A stretch of DNA of 64,000 nt from Chondrus crispus (taxonomy: Eukaryota > Rhodophyta > Florideophyceae > Gigartinales > Gigartinaceae): assembly GCF_000350225.1 (NCBI RefSeq), contig NW_005178997.1:93967-157966 (forward strand), in the 5' to 3' direction. Position numbers and translations under genes: made by a program. How positions within the stretch are numbered: the stretch's first letter is position 1; every line of letters starts with the position of its first letter. The notes beneath the pieces are model-generated. The model worked only from the letters and a program-made list of their open reading frames with translations. It ran no database searches and was not told where the DNA came from. Of the stretch, positions 10,312-22,376 are shown in pieces.

Positions 10312-11250
10312 TATGTAATGCAATGAGCCTGTCAGGCAGAGACCACGGTCCGATGGTCCAGCAAAAACAACAACAGCAACAAAAAGAAGAACTGCCGACG
10401 TCACAGCGCTACAGAGTGTCCGACTCTCCCTTCTCCGTTTAAACGAGCTTGCGACTCGTAGTAGCTCAGATCCCTGATAGGGGGGCACAGAGAAATAGCC
10501 TGGCCCGGGATCGACGTGGTAGAGACTTGCGAAGAGAACTGCTCGAGGAGTGTGGGGTGGGGCGTGTACTTAGGTACCCCGGTTCCACTGGGTTGTAAGG
10601 CCAATGCTCGTTGAGCTTCTTCGGCGCCTTGCAACGCGACAAGGCCTTCGACGGGGGCGTCCCAACGCAGCCCGACGGGATGAAATGAAAGTAGCAGCGC
10701 TACACCAACTGTGCCGCTCGATGGCTCGAAACACTTACACCGGTTCGGTCGCAACCGAGGCCGATGGCACCAACACTGGCTTGTACACACGACAAAACCC
10801 TTCGAGGGAGACGTCGTTGCAACAGTCTCCGTCGGAAAATGGTCACAGTAGCAGCGCTACGTCAACTGTGTCGCCCGATGGCAAAGACACCTACACCGGT
10901 TCGGTCGCAACCAATATCGATGGTACAAACACAAGATAAGGGAAAATAGGTAGAATTAGAGATAGAAAAGGATAGGGAAATAAAGGAAAAGGAAAGGGAA
11001 CCCCCGATCGCAAAGGATAAAGTAATCTGTAGTTGAAAGGAATGTCTTGTAAAAGACAGACTTCGACCAAGGCGATATCAGACTATGGCAACTCGGGTTA
11101 CTTTTTCTGATTTGGTGGTCAGTGGGCTAAGGTATATATCGCCGCACCGGAGCCACTACAGTAGCTCGCGGGGCTAGATCCTAGATCTAATCTAATGTCA
11201 GCAAAATTAATGCCAACTAATTAACTAAATAAAATAAAACAATTAAAAAT
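10312..11250 (-). repeat. Probable 5' LTR region of Ty3-A with an internal duplication
   Basis: Inferred as LTR because it starts at the PBS and has GATCTAATCTAA near 11190, a word also found near the ends of the 28-52 kb LTR family. With no second LTR in the window, its right end is uncertain. Inside, a block with AGCAGCGCTAC, ACACCGGTTCGGTCGCAACC and GATGG(C/T)ACCAA(C) occurs at about 10688-10780 and again at about 10848-10935. Both copies share a plus frame encoding YTGSVAT, but I see no gene. Confidence 0.45.
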
Positions 11251-11309
11251 TAAAACTGTGCAATTATTCACACGTGTGTCCCCCAACCCGGACTACTTGT
11301 CATATCCAA

Positions 11310-12517
11310 TTATTTTGCTTTTACTTCACCCCCCTGTAGAGCCCTGTATTGCACTACAGGTAGGGCTGCCTCGAGGGCGCTCTGTTCTGCGTTTCGCTTT
11401 CCACGACGCGGACGAACGTAGCGACGATGACGGTGCGCTCGAGCACTGAGGCAAGACGTGTCTCTATCTGTACCGGGGTGCTCGGGACGCCGCTCGACGC
11501 TCAGTGGCTTGGCGGCGTCTGGCGATACTGGATGCGAGGAGCTGGCACCGCACGCCCTTCGATCCTGTACGGGGGTGTGCAGCGACCGACTGCCGATCGC
11601 TTGTGTCCCGCACGTCTTGTACGCCCCCATAAATCCAGTGCTGTCTGTCCCCTTTTTTCCTTCACCGTTAATTTTCTCCATGTTTTTAGGGTTGTGGCGG
11701 CGGTTTGGTGGGGTCGTCGGCCTCCCAGGCCTGAGCAGACAGCTGCCGCTCGCTTTCCAATTGGCTCTCGAATCTTATTTGTGCTTTTCGCTGCCTATGC
11801 GTGCACGTACAAAACGAGCCCCGTACAGTGCGAGCCACTAAGTCCTGCGCAGATGCTTCACACTCTAAAAGAAAACATTCGGCCTCATCATCGGCCTCTT
11901 GTAAACGCTCCTCATCGAACTCTTGAAACTTTACGCTCCATAAGTCCTCGCAAAGCGCTCTACCTGGAGTTGAAAAGTTTTCGGAGCTATTCAAGTACGT
12001 GGGCAGGGGTTGTAGTGATTGTAGTTCAGTTGCAAAGACCATCATGTCCTCGTCGCGGCAGAAAGCGGAGCTGCCGAAAGATGATTCACGTTGGGAAGCT
12101 TCCGGGTGCTCTTGGGAGAACGCCAGGTCGCTGCCATCCAAAGAATCACCTTGATCCTAAATATCCATAATTTCGGCGGCTGAACGATTTTTTCGGTACG
12201 CTCGGAGCAGCTCTGCTGAGCACAGATGCGGAGTGGCCAGCTCGAGAAGGCTGTGTTTCGCGAATTTCATCAGGGGGCAGTGTCTCTGGCAAATGGTTTT
12301 GTGCTTGGTTGAGACTTGTTTCAGGCCCGCAAACTGGTAAGGATAGTTCTAAGGGAGGAGAGAGTGTTGGGATACGAAGGTTGAGAGGAGATCCGCAGTC
12401 ATTTGGGGACTCTGGTTGTGTGAAAGGTAAAGGGGAAATGGGATGATCTGTTTCAGAAATAAATGGCTCCTGTGTTGTAAAGGCAACGGCATCTGGAGAT
12501 ACGTCACGAGCAGACAT
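11310..12517 (-). CDS. Unrecognised acidic and Ser/Pro-rich ORFs
   Basis: Minus-strand frames at 12517-12146 (123 residues, Ser/Pro-rich), 12141-11686 (151 residues, acidic, with EFDEERLQEADDEAECFLLE) and 11681-11310 (Arg/Ser-rich) follow one another, offset by small frame changes. The middle one resembles in composition the acidic segment upstream of the piggyBac-like transposase at 45.4-46.1 kb (RFIIEGEEMLRRVEEDVMTR). They may be the eroded N-terminal part of a related transposon protein. No catalytic motif is visible and the frames could be chance. Confidence 0.2.
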
Positions 12518-13009
12518 AAGCAGAACAAAACGCTTCTGAGAGTGTTTGGAGCAAGGTTTCGGTGTGACGGTAAGTCGCTAGTCGAAGAATCGGACACAAG
12601 AGGGGATAATGTCTCACCGCATCAGAAAAGTCTCATAGCACCATTTAGAACTTTATTTCCGTCTCAAAAAGTGCCCCAAGGGGCGAAATAAAGTGACGGC
12701 GGCGGAGAGTTTTCAAAAAGCTCTCAATTTGGGCACAGAGTTTGAGATTTTCAGAATTTCTTAACCTTCTCACTGAGGGGCGTTCTTGGAGTTTTTGCAG
12801 GCTGGTAATTTGGAAATTTGGAAACTTGTCATACGCCATATATACAATAAGCGCCTGCTACGTCGCCACGTGTGTTTCCACTTTTCTATCATCTGTTTTC
12901 GTGTGGGCGAAATCTGGAACTCCCCTACATGAAAACGGATGAAACTGCCATCGCAGTCCCACCAAAAGAAAGTCAACAATGCTTGTTAACAATCAATCTG
13001 CCCGTCCCC
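12518..13009. other. No gene seen
   Basis: No coding or RNA feature is supported. Frames here are short and without motifs. Confidence 0.4.
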
Positions 13010-13135
13010 CCCGTTCCCTCTCTACCCAGCCCCGTTCTCTCCCTCACCAGTCCCGTTCCCTCCCTCACTAGTCCCGCACTCTCCCTCACTAGTCCCGTAC
13101 CCTCCCTCCCCAGTCCGGTTCCCTCTCTATCTAGA
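13010..13135. repeat. 21-bp tandem repeat
   Basis: About six units of the form CCCGTTCCCTCCCTCACTAGT follow each other at 13010, 13031, 13052, 13073, 13094 and 13115. The period of seven codons gives the plus frame a PSLTSPV-type repeat, which I take to be a by-product of the array. Confidence 0.75.
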
Positions 13136-13710
13136 CACGCTCCCTCCCCAGTCCCGTTTCCTTCCTCCCGCCGTCCCTTTCCTCTCCACACAGCTCCCGC
13201 TCTCGGGCGTTCTTTCTGCCATCGTTTGCGGCCGAGACGTCGCCACCTCCAACCTCTCCCACCATCACGCCTCACAGAGTGCCTTCTACATCGCTGCCTT
13301 CGATCTCGGCACGCCACCGCCTGAACACTCCGCCCCTCCCACACCCTTCCTCGCCGACGCCTCCAACTCTGTCTCCCGCCCTTCCCCCTCGTTCGCCCGA
13401 CTGAAAGTTTCTCTTATCGCTGTGATCGTCCGTCGAGGAGGAACGCGGCAACTAATTGACGCCTGTAAGATTGTTTAGAAAACTATTTGCAACGTCTCTC
13501 CGATTTTTCTTTTTTTCTCGATCCGCAATACTCTGCGAAACGGGAGACGATGCCTTGTCACATACGGGAAACGAGCAGCCATCTTTCTCTTAGATTGCAG
13601 GTGGCAGAGGGAACGATTTCACGATGGAAACGAGCAGGCATCAGTATCTGCAATGGCGGTCGCAGAGGGAACGATCGAGTATGAGCACTCCTGGGGTGCA
13701 CAGTGTGCAC

Positions 13711-14419
13711 AATATCGCACTCGAGTACTAGTGTAGTGCACTGTACTCGGTTCCGGGACAGCTGTCCTAATCTCGCCAAAATCGCGCTCGCCGACACCAC
13801 GTGTACCACCGGTACACGTGGACCCCTGGTCTCTCTGCCGGACCATACCGGTGGACACGTGTGAACCCTCTGCCACCTGTCGGGCATATAGGGGCCTTTA
13901 CTGGGTCCCCTCGGGGCTACACCCGTTATATTGTAGTTATGCTAATTTACAGTATAATTTAGTTTCGTCATTACGGCGACGGGGACTATATAGTCAACCC
14001 GATAATCAAAGTAATGAGGCACGAAGCCTCCGGTCTTTTACCTTGGTTTCTGGTTTCTAGGTTGTAGCCTCGACTCGGTAATGGCTCGCCCATACCGACC
14101 GAGCCATCTACACCCCTTGAATCCCCACTGCCTTCCCCGCGCGCGTCGACCCAACCGCGCGAGCGCTACGTTAGCTACGGTGCTGTCCGCTCTGTTAGTT
14201 CTGTTTTTCCTTAATTCTTCCACGTTATCGCTGACTCTAGTTCTACTTTTCTACCTCGCACGCTGCGCAAAGATCCCGGTTCCGGTCATCCACGGGGTGG
14301 TCTCCCGTTATCCCCTTACGCGTCCGAGCGCGCGTCGCTCTGCCTACAGCCGTCACACGTGGTTGTAGTGCACGAAAACTAGGTGTGCAGTGCACACCTA
14401 GTACTCGAGTGCGATATTA
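13711..14419. mobile_element. 0.7-kb element with terminal inverted repeats, non-coding
   Basis: AATATCGCACTCGAGTACTA at 13711-13730 recurs inverted near 14400-14419; the match continues with gaps through GTGTAGTGCAC (left) and the TGTGCACTGCAC complement (right). Inside are further hairpins, such as ACGTGTACC/GGTACACGT near 13797-13817. No transposase is encoded, so it is a MITE-like or foldback element; a solo LTR of an unseen family is the alternative. Confidence 0.55.
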
Positions 14420-14737
14420 TTGGTTGTCTGTGAAAAGTTTCTAAATGTTATAGACCGAACGGCGAGACGGAAATTGGAAATCGGTGCATTGCTGTCATAT
14501 TTCTGATTTCCAAATTTCAGCTTTGAAAAACTCATAGAATGACCCTGAGATTTCTCAAAATTCGTCACTTTTTTTCGTGACGGTCAAATCGTCAACAACC
14601 AGGCACATGGCTAAGAGCACCCCTAGTGTCTAGCCAACAATCAAAAATTCTCAATTGAGCACACGTGTTTTCCTCGTTTGAGCCGCATGTGTCTGACTCC
14701 CTTTACGGGCGATGGCAAGACCCTTCCACTAAACGCA

Positions 14738-17057
14738 TCACACACTGTTGATCCGTATGGTATCGTAGTTACTACTAGAGCGATAAATGGCATCATCTAG
14801 TGCTCTAATTAAACATGTACAGCAAAAAGAGTCCCTGACTAAGCGGTTGCTGCAAAAGTAACGCTCAAAAATACCTTGTTCCAGGCATACACTACAAACT
14901 TCTATTGACTTGTGCCTCTTGCAAGACCCACATCTTTCTTGTAATGCGTAGTTGATGTAGTTGCCATCAATTTTGCGACGCTTTGACGTCCTAACTAGAC
15001 ACGGGCTCCGCCAAGCTGATTTTGTAGAGTTTGATTGTTCCCCAGACGAGGAACATGGGCTATGATTGCGCACTGTGGCGGCGTTGTCGTATTTGTTGTC
15101 GATTAAGGCTTCTGAAAGAGCTTCATAGAAGTCACCTTGTAAAAACATGCACTGTTCCGCATGCGATGATTTGTAAGGCTTCCACTCGTCCACGATACCG
15201 AACCCTAGAATTCTAATATTGAATCTCTTGTCCCACTTCTGAACGCGAATCATACGTTCGAGCTCAAGGTCATCCTGGCGGCACCTGTTGTGCTGATGAA
15301 TAATTGCACAAGTGTCATAGTAGCGTTCCACGACTTTTAGCTTTCGTATGGAAAGCTGAACTTTGCGTGGACCAGTGCTGGTCTGACGCCACCGCAATCG
15401 ATCGTACGGACTTCCATCGGTGCTGTTGCTGGCAGTGGCGATAAAATATCGTCTATTCCGGTCCACCCATGCCAGTGCCATTAACGATTTCCCTATAGGG
15501 AAGTTTAGATATGCAGGACATTTATGTCCTGCATATCGCATCGTAGAGTAGTATGCTTTCCCCTTCCGTCCATTTCCACTTGACTTAGAAAATGCATGAG
15601 AAAAGCCCTTGTGGCGGTCTTTACCACCCCTATAAATCTCAATCCAAGCTGTAGAAGCTGAACTGCTGACTGCACAGATGCGAAGTAGGAGTCAGCACAT
15701 ATGACACGGTCTGAGTAGACCCAAGGGCTCACGAGGCGTTTGAGGACAGCTGTCCCGTGGTTACATCTTCCCTTGAACGCTTTTTCCTTTTCATCCGTCG
15801 CACCAGTAACTATTTCTATTCGTAGCACAATTCCGCTCTCCCCACAAGCCAGATTTTGAACTTTAGAGCCATCCTCAGGCTTGTGCTCGATACTCACGAA
15901 GTGTGGTGGGCCAATTTCAATCCAATCACCGCCCAAACCGTACCATCGTATCATAGACTCATCCATGCAAAGGTGGTCGGATGGTGTTACGTTTCTGTAC
16001 CGGTGGTCGTTAAAAGCTGCAACAAAATCGTTGACAAGAGCCCAGCGATGTTAGACAGAGCTCCATCCAGCCTCTGTTGGTTGAGAGCTAAACGTCAGTG
16101 AGCCGAATAGAGTCTCGAAGCGGCTTCGCCCCATTATCTTCGAAAGGAGAGGACAAGTAAAGTACTTGGAGGCCAGTTTGCTTCCCACAATCTCCGACGA
16201 TCTCCTCTGGCGTATCGTGATATTAAAACTAAAATTCCAAAAAATTGTAGAACCTCACCGGCCGATGTGCCTCTCTGATGCTTTGACAGCAGGTCATTCG
16301 ATGTCAGCTGCACTATGCGCCCCAGAAAGCGCATTGGAAACATCAAACAGAAATAGTATTCTATTCCCTTCCCTGCTGGTGCTCCTCTTCCGCGTATGTC
16401 GGACCCATCAAAACCGACCACCTTCCAATGCTTGACGGGGACAGGGCCGTTGATGTCGGAAAGTACTGAAGCCATGCGCCATAGTTTGTCATGGACATCA
16501 ACAGTTCCCTCATCAGAGAGACTGTAATTGTTCGCCGATGGTACTGTACTCGAAGAAGTGTGGGCGACAGTTCGGTGAGGCATTGAGTTGGACGGGACAG
16601 GTGTATCTTCAAACTCTGCAATCAAGTTGTGCTGAGTATCACTGTCATGTGGGAGCTGCTGGAAATTTGGTGAACCTACTTGTACGAAACGGCCTGCTTC
16701 GCCGTTGGGGGGAGGTGTTTGAGCAGTCTGAATCGGTGATGAAGGTACAGGTTCACGCCCAATAAAGTCTGGCTTTCCGTCCGGTGGGATGGGAATTGGG
16801 CAGGAACCAATCTTAACAAACCGCAGCTGAAGAGCTTTTCTTATTTTTTGCGATCCTACTGCCCATGCTCCCTCAATAAATGTGACACGATTTTTCTTGC
16901 CCTGTTCTTGTCGAGTGTTTTCTACAACACCGGCTACTGTCCTTGTTTTCCATAGGGAACCGTATCCACGCCGACACTCAGCGTCGCTGGTGACGTAGCG
17001 GGCTTTCGTGTGCACTTCTGCACCAACACTAAGGCGAGAGTCCTTTTCCATTTTCAA
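14738..17057 (-). pseudogene. piggyBac transposase, broken
   Basis: DDE_Tnp_1_7 family DNA transposase. The N-terminal ~230 residues are linker-like, followed by the family core start (CLMFPMRFLGRIVQL, then LQFFGILVLIS). The frame changes near 16134, continues with a RSRFETLFGSLTFSSQ segment, meets TAA at 16051-16053, then gives the first catalytic Asp (LCMDESMIRWYG, near 15965) and the second (VICADSYFAS). A second frame change lies in a perfect palindrome at 15508-15537. The last part has ALAWVDRNRRYF, then CAIIHQHNRCRQ where the family usually has V-D-x-H-N, so the third catalytic Asp appears to be His. A Cys-rich C-terminal finger follows (CGSCKRHK, CSVCLEQG, CCTC). It is inactive as read. 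Confidence 0.88.
15508..15537. repeat. Perfect 30-bp palindrome at a frameshift
   Basis: Two 14-bp arms, GATATGCAGGACAT and its complement, flank a 2-base centre (TT). It coincides with the switch between the two reading frames of the piggyBac transposase. Confidence 0.9.
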
Positions 17058-17306
17058 TCAACGGCGCTGATCCACCGAGATTTTTGATTGGAGTAGTAAG
17101 AGTGGAAGAGTGTGGGGAACAGGTGGGTTTTATTATTCACTAGACTTATTCAGTGGAATGGTTGTACAAAAAGGCGGGGCACTGACCTATACGGTCTCTC
17201 GGTTATGTGGTGTTTCGGTATTGCTACAGTCTTTGCGCCACAACTGTGTATTAAATCATGCAGTTTTTCCTCAATTGAGGAAAATTGTCGGCTAAACACT
17301 AGTGGT

Positions 17307-18414
17307 TGAGTAAATGGGTAAATTTTTGATTTTTGGAAATAGTGTTCACGAGCAGCTCTAGTGGAGTGAGTATCTCTAAAAAATTTGCCATTTTGAGTAA
17401 ATCTATCTCCAAGCAGCCGACCGGATGGAGACAGATTTACTCAGTTGCGCAAATAGAGATGCGAGTAGAATTGCGCCACTTGAAAAAATTACCAAAAACT
17501 CGGGCCAATTCTATGTACAGTATATGCTTTATTCAATGACTACCGTTGCAAATGCTATCTCATATCTATTGGGTCTATCTATTAGGGTCTCCTTTAAGAC
17601 AGCATGGACAGACTGGCGCGAGCAATATTCTCTGTGCACAGGAACACACTGTTTTCTGTGCACAGGGAACGTCCCCAACAACCCCATCCCAAGCTGAATT
17701 TACCCGCCACTGCCACCTTCCTGCATTCTTCCTGACGCCTTCCCTTCTCCGTTTCCTCCTCCTCTCCTCCCCGCCCTTCCTCCAGGGCATGATGGTGTCA
17801 TGTGGGGCTTGAGGGGATGGGAACCGGAGACGTCCCCCACAGTATATCCGTACAGCACCACTACTACCACTCCTCGTACTGGATGACCGTCACGGCTGCC
17901 GAAAGATCCAATCACTGCACAACACGTTTGAATTTGCCCTCTAACCGGTAGTGTTGCGCCTAGAATTGTTATCTCCAAACGCTAAATTTCTCATATTTAA
18001 CCTCGAAATTTAACTAAACCAGTAGGGGTGCTCCAAGTGCTCACATCCGTTTGTGAAATCTGACTAACTGTAATGCTTTTAGTCATATGTTGCTGTACTC
18101 ACACCCACGATTTCATTAAAGTGTGAATTTTCGCGCATTTTCTCTGAAAACAGCCGCAAAAATGATTGTTCATGAAGAAATCGGCAATTCGACCTGCGAT
18201 AAGCGACCCAGACTGTAAGCCACATCAGATCACTGATCTGGTTTAAATCGCGATTCATGTGTTTGAATCGCGATCTTGGTGTCTACATTGGATCAAAATT
18301 GATGATATTAGCTCAGGGCTAAGGTTGGCGCTCGTGGCACTTTATTCTCGGAGGACACTTCATGCCATGCACGGCGGTCCCATCCTTGGGCCCACGGCGC
18401 CCAGCTCCACAATT
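17307..18414. other. No gene seen
   Basis: No supported gene. TCTGTGCACAGG occurs twice (about 17631 and 17656). The rest is AT-rich single-copy-looking sequence. Confidence 0.4.
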
Positions 18415-18481
18415 AGTGGTCCTGAGATGGTCCCACGGTGGAACAGTGACTGTCCCGGCGTGGGACCATCTCAGGACCACT
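18415..18481. repeat. 23-bp perfect inverted repeat with 21-base loop
   Basis: AGTGGTCCTGAGATGGTCCC plus ACG at 18415-18437 is exactly reversed and complemented at 18459-18481. The loop contains a smaller palindrome (ACAGTGACTGT). Stem and loop lengths fit a hairpin RNA precursor or a foldback end. No gene overlaps it convincingly. Confidence 0.85.
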
Positions 18482-19590
18482 GTCCGACAGTCCCACTGCC
18501 ACCTGGACCTCATCAGGAAGTCCTGGAGGGTCGGACCCCGACCAGCACTGACGGGGGCCAGTTTCGGATTCCCCCCTCGCCGGCGTCACGTACTTGGAAG
18601 TTCAAGTCTTGAACAAATCTCCAGCACCCTCCCTCTTCCTGGGGCATCCCTCTCCAATCTACCATCGTTCTCTCAGCCGCCCCCACCTATCCCTCCCTCC
18701 TCCAACGTCTCCACTCCCTCCTCCTCCAACGTCTCCACACCCCCACCCCACAAACCCCATCCCACATGATGCTCCCACCCTCTTCGCCGCGACGCACCCA
18801 CTCGCCGCACCCCCACGGCCCGCCGCCGCGGCGCTCCAGGTCCGATCTGCTCTGCACCCGCCAGAAAGGTACCGTCATCCCCTCTTTCCTGCCCTTCATC
18901 GGCGATCCGTCTTCCTCTTCTCCGCCGCCCCACGCCCCACTTCCCACGCCATCTACTAACCAAACACCACCCGCCCCCCCAGTTTTTCCACTGCTTCGCC
19001 GGTCTTTTCTTCGCGCTCTGCTGCGCAAACCTCTCCACCAATACGTGGACCACACTCCGTCTCTTTTTCTTACTCACCTCCTGTACGTCACCGACGGAGG
19101 ACCATCGGGAGGACAAGGGGCCGCTCTCTATGGAGAGAGGCTCACGCATTTTGCCAAAGGAAGGGACGGAGGAAATCTTGGACATGCGGGAGTTGGCCGC
19201 TGTTGCCACTTTAGGTTCTGGGCATTGGGTTTGCAGCGGGGCCTATGGAGCGGCCCTTGACAAGGGCCGCTAACAATGTTGGCATCTTGGAGTTGGGAGA
19301 CTTGTGGTGGTGGCAGTTGTGGCAATTGGACTGGGGTGCGGTGCTGTTGCGAGGCGGTGACAGACAGAAGAGGGAGTTGGGCTCCCAGAGCACCGGAGCG
19401 GAGTGCGGATTTGGCGAGGGTGTGGGAGTTGTAGACGACGCCGTGCAAATGTGGGGATTGACGTGCCCATACGTCGAGTTCGACATGGCACGCGCCGCCC
19501 CATGGCATGGAGGAGGGGCATGACGACTACGACGACGTGGCGTCGAAGAGTCCCGCGAAGGCGTACGCAAAATGACATTTATGGCCGGAA
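18482..19590. other. CT-rich stretch without a supported gene
   Basis: Open frames on both strands overlap each other and are Pro/Ser- or Gly/Arg-rich. CCTCCTCCAACGTCTCCAC is tandemly repeated near 18706-18740. It may include the left end of the adjacent hAT element, but I could not define its TIR. Confidence 0.35.
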
Positions 19591-19596
19591 GAGAAC

Positions 19597-22156
19597 TTAC
19601 ATATCCCTTCCCAGTGCATATGGAGCTTCCCTTGCATCTGAATTTGTCGCACTGTTCAGTAGCGAGATGTTTGTTGTCTCACACGGACGAACAGCCGTAA
19701 ACTCTTCCTCTTCGTGGCCAAAGATCCCTCCAGACGCCCTGCCTCCCCCATCAACCTCTGAGTCCTCGTCCTCCCCGATATCCAGCCTCTCACTCTCGCT
19801 GAGTACCGACTTCCAAAAGTCAGTTTGCACCAGCTTGCATTCATCCAGGAGCTTCATGTTCCAATGGGTGAATGCGAGCTTTTTAACTCTATCCGTATGT
19901 AGCCGATTTCGTAAGGACGTCCGGATCCTCCCCTGCATGCTGAAACTATGCTCAGCAGAACAGGACGAGGGAGACACAGAAAGAGTCCGCAAGGTGAACT
20001 CGCGAAGCTCCGCAAGGTCCGCTCGATCTACAAACGACTTCCAATAGAAGAGCGGCATTTTCGCAAAAGACTTGAAAATGTCGTTGCTGTCGGCATCGTC
20101 CTTCTGGTCACTCCACTCTGATGAAAGCTTTGCAAATTGCTCCAATACCTTTGTACAGAGCTCATCCGAATCATTGGCATCCTGACTATCCGACGTAGCA
20201 CCGCCAGTTCTATACCATTCCACGAACCGAAAGAAACGTTGTAAATACGGATCAATATCCCGGGGACATCGATGAGGGTCGAGAATATGCACTGCAAAAT
20301 GGATGTCTTCCAGCAAGCGCACCTTGGTAGAGGCATCCAATGGACCGTTTTGTCGCTTGCAAAATTTTGCTAAGACTTCGCCCCTTCGTTCTGCTGTAAG
20401 AAACGATGTCGTTGGAATCTGTTGCAGCTCTAATCCGAGAGCGATGGTTTTTGGGACAACATCGGAGATTTTTGCGTCGTCTGAGTCAAAAACTCTCAGG
20501 TAGCGACGAATCAACGAAAATATCCTGTGTAGATCCTGCACCTTGGCAAAGAAAACCCGCGATTCTAAGATTGAAATGACCTGTGACCTCTTTTCCCTGC
20601 CCGCGGCGTTCGTTGCTGTCCACAGATTTAGGCAGAAATCTTGGGATTGTACCACCCCAAGTAACACCAAACGCGTGCGTATGTAAGCTTGAAGCGTGCT
20701 CTCAATGGACGCGAATCGTGTCTTGACAGGCTTGCAAAGCATCACTGCTGTTGCAGGAATAGGAGGAAACATTCCTTGACCTTCAACCCCTCGAATGAGG
20801 CCACCAGCAGTCTCCTCCTGCCGTGCCCTAATTCTTGTCCCTCTGACTTGAGGGGCGATAGTGCGATTGTAATCAACGATGCCCTCCTTCACACGTGCTC
20901 GCAGTTTTACCTTCTGTCTCGTCTCTGAAGTTATCCAGGTCACTGTAAGTAACACCTCCTTTGCCCAAGGGATATTTCCAATGTCCTGCATGCATAAGTT
21001 TGCGACGTGAGCTTGGTCCTGAACGCCAACCAGCTTAGGGTATTTCCGCGTGAGAGCCTTTCGTGCATTCTGACAGCACTGTGCACTATCACTTGTCACG
21101 GCGCAGATCCTCTTCATTCCACCGAACTTCCCATCACCTCTTCCAAGATTCGCACATAGCCATCCGCTCCCACCTTCTCGTGGGACGTGAACACAGATTC
21201 TAGAAAAAAAAATTTCCGCCCGGACAGCAATCCAGAGGCCTCAGTTCGCAGCAGGACATTCACAAAAGTGGCAGACGTACTGTCGCTCCATCCATCAAAT
21301 ATGATTGTCCCAAATCCCGTCGTTAGCGCGCTCCGAATCCTTGACAGCACCCTTTCGGAAACTGATAAGTGTAGTTCATCGAGCTGCGTGCCTGTAAATG
21401 TATGCCGCGACGGGAAATAAGAGTTTGCGTACCAAGGTGCTAAAATTTTCAAAAACCAGAGAAACGCGTTTGGTTTTGCCTGGCTCGTATCCAGGGCCGT
21501 GAAGTACCAGGCCTGTTCGACGAATGCCTCTAACATGGCGGCTGTGATCTCCTTTGCCTTTTCGGGACTACCCTCTTCTAGGCATCGTAATTTGCCTTGT
21601 GGTGAGTCCGCAGAAAACGAACGGGGCCTTTTTCGAGGATTATCGCCGTCAGCAGATTGAAAGAGACCTTGTTCTTTCTGCAAAGCACTGGACTCTGACA
21701 AGACTCGATCTTGATAGTCTGTCTAAACTGCGTGCATTGCAGGATGTGCCGGCTCAAGAGCGATGCTCGCCTCTGCTTGTCCTTTATCTCCTTTCCACAG
21801 CCCTTGCAAACAGACCCCACTTTCTCCCCGTTCTGAACGATGGTACCAAAGCAGTGCGACTTAGCGAAGGACGGTTTTCTACCGCCGTTAGAACCGCTCG
21901 AATTCCGGGGTCCACTAGAGCTACGTTCTACCGCGAGTCGGTCAGACGACTGTGGGAGGCGCTGCGAAGCAGCGAGTCGCAGAGGCGGAAGTTCTGAATG
22001 CGAAACAGAACGTTGGCCAATTTGTCCGCCTTCATGGCGAGGAGCAGGACCTTCTTCAACCATATCTTCCTCTTCCCGGTTACCGAGACGACACGCACTA
22101 AGGACGCTCATGTCACCCCCGGGCACGACATCGTTATGCACCTCGTTTGAGGACAT
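19597..22156 (-). pseudogene. hAT-family transposase, broken by two frameshifts
   Basis: Starts at the ATG at 22156 with an acidic/Ser-rich leader, then a BED-type zinc finger (VCKGCGKEIKDK through LLSRHILQC, C-x2-C and H-x3-C). After a frame change near 21700 comes the DUF659-like region with AFVEQAWYFTALDTSQAKPN and FDGWSDSTSATFVNVLLRTE, where the first Asp of the catalytic core is expected. A second frame change lies at 21117, where a TGA overlaps the next frame (ATGA). The remaining 506 residues hold the core and end in the hAT dimerisation motif (SAEHSFSMQGRIRTSLRNRL, then AFTHWNM). Length and domain order match a full hAT protein of about 800 residues. No other in-frame stops are seen, so decay is mild. 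Confidence 0.88.
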
Positions 22157-22376
22157 AGAGTCCGACAGAGTCTCGAACGCCTCGTCGGGCTCCTAACTCG
22201 ATTGCACGAAAACCGCCGTCGTGACAAAATGAAGACCAATGGGTAGTAGTGGTGCGGTGAGCGGTGGAGGCACTGAGGGAGCAGCGATGTAGGCGGTAGT
22301 CGTAGAGAAAGTTGAGCGGTCGCAGAGAGAAGGTTGGCGACAAGTTGAAAAAGAGCAGTAGCGGGTGGTGCACCGA

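Larger units (their letters stand above)
14619..17306 (-). mobile_element. piggyBac-type transposon with TIRs
   Basis: The ends are inverted repeats. The left end reads CCTAGTGTCTAGCCAACAAT from 14622. The right end, reversed, reads CACTAGTGTTTAGCCGACAA from about 17303. Both ends then carry the palindrome CTCAATTGAG (about 14650 and 17270). The element encloses a piggyBac transposase gene on the minus strand. I could not identify a convincing TTAA or other target duplication, so the exact ends may be off by a few bases. The same terminal word and a similar palindrome occur in the MITEs at 23269, 42843 and 39967. Confidence 0.8.

Noticed and set aside
11427-12170. Plus-strand 247-codon frame
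   Set aside because: It overlaps minus-strand frames of more protein-like composition and has no motif.
19403-20047. Plus-strand 214-codon frame
   Set aside because: Mostly antisense to the hAT transposase C terminus; Ser-rich with no motif.
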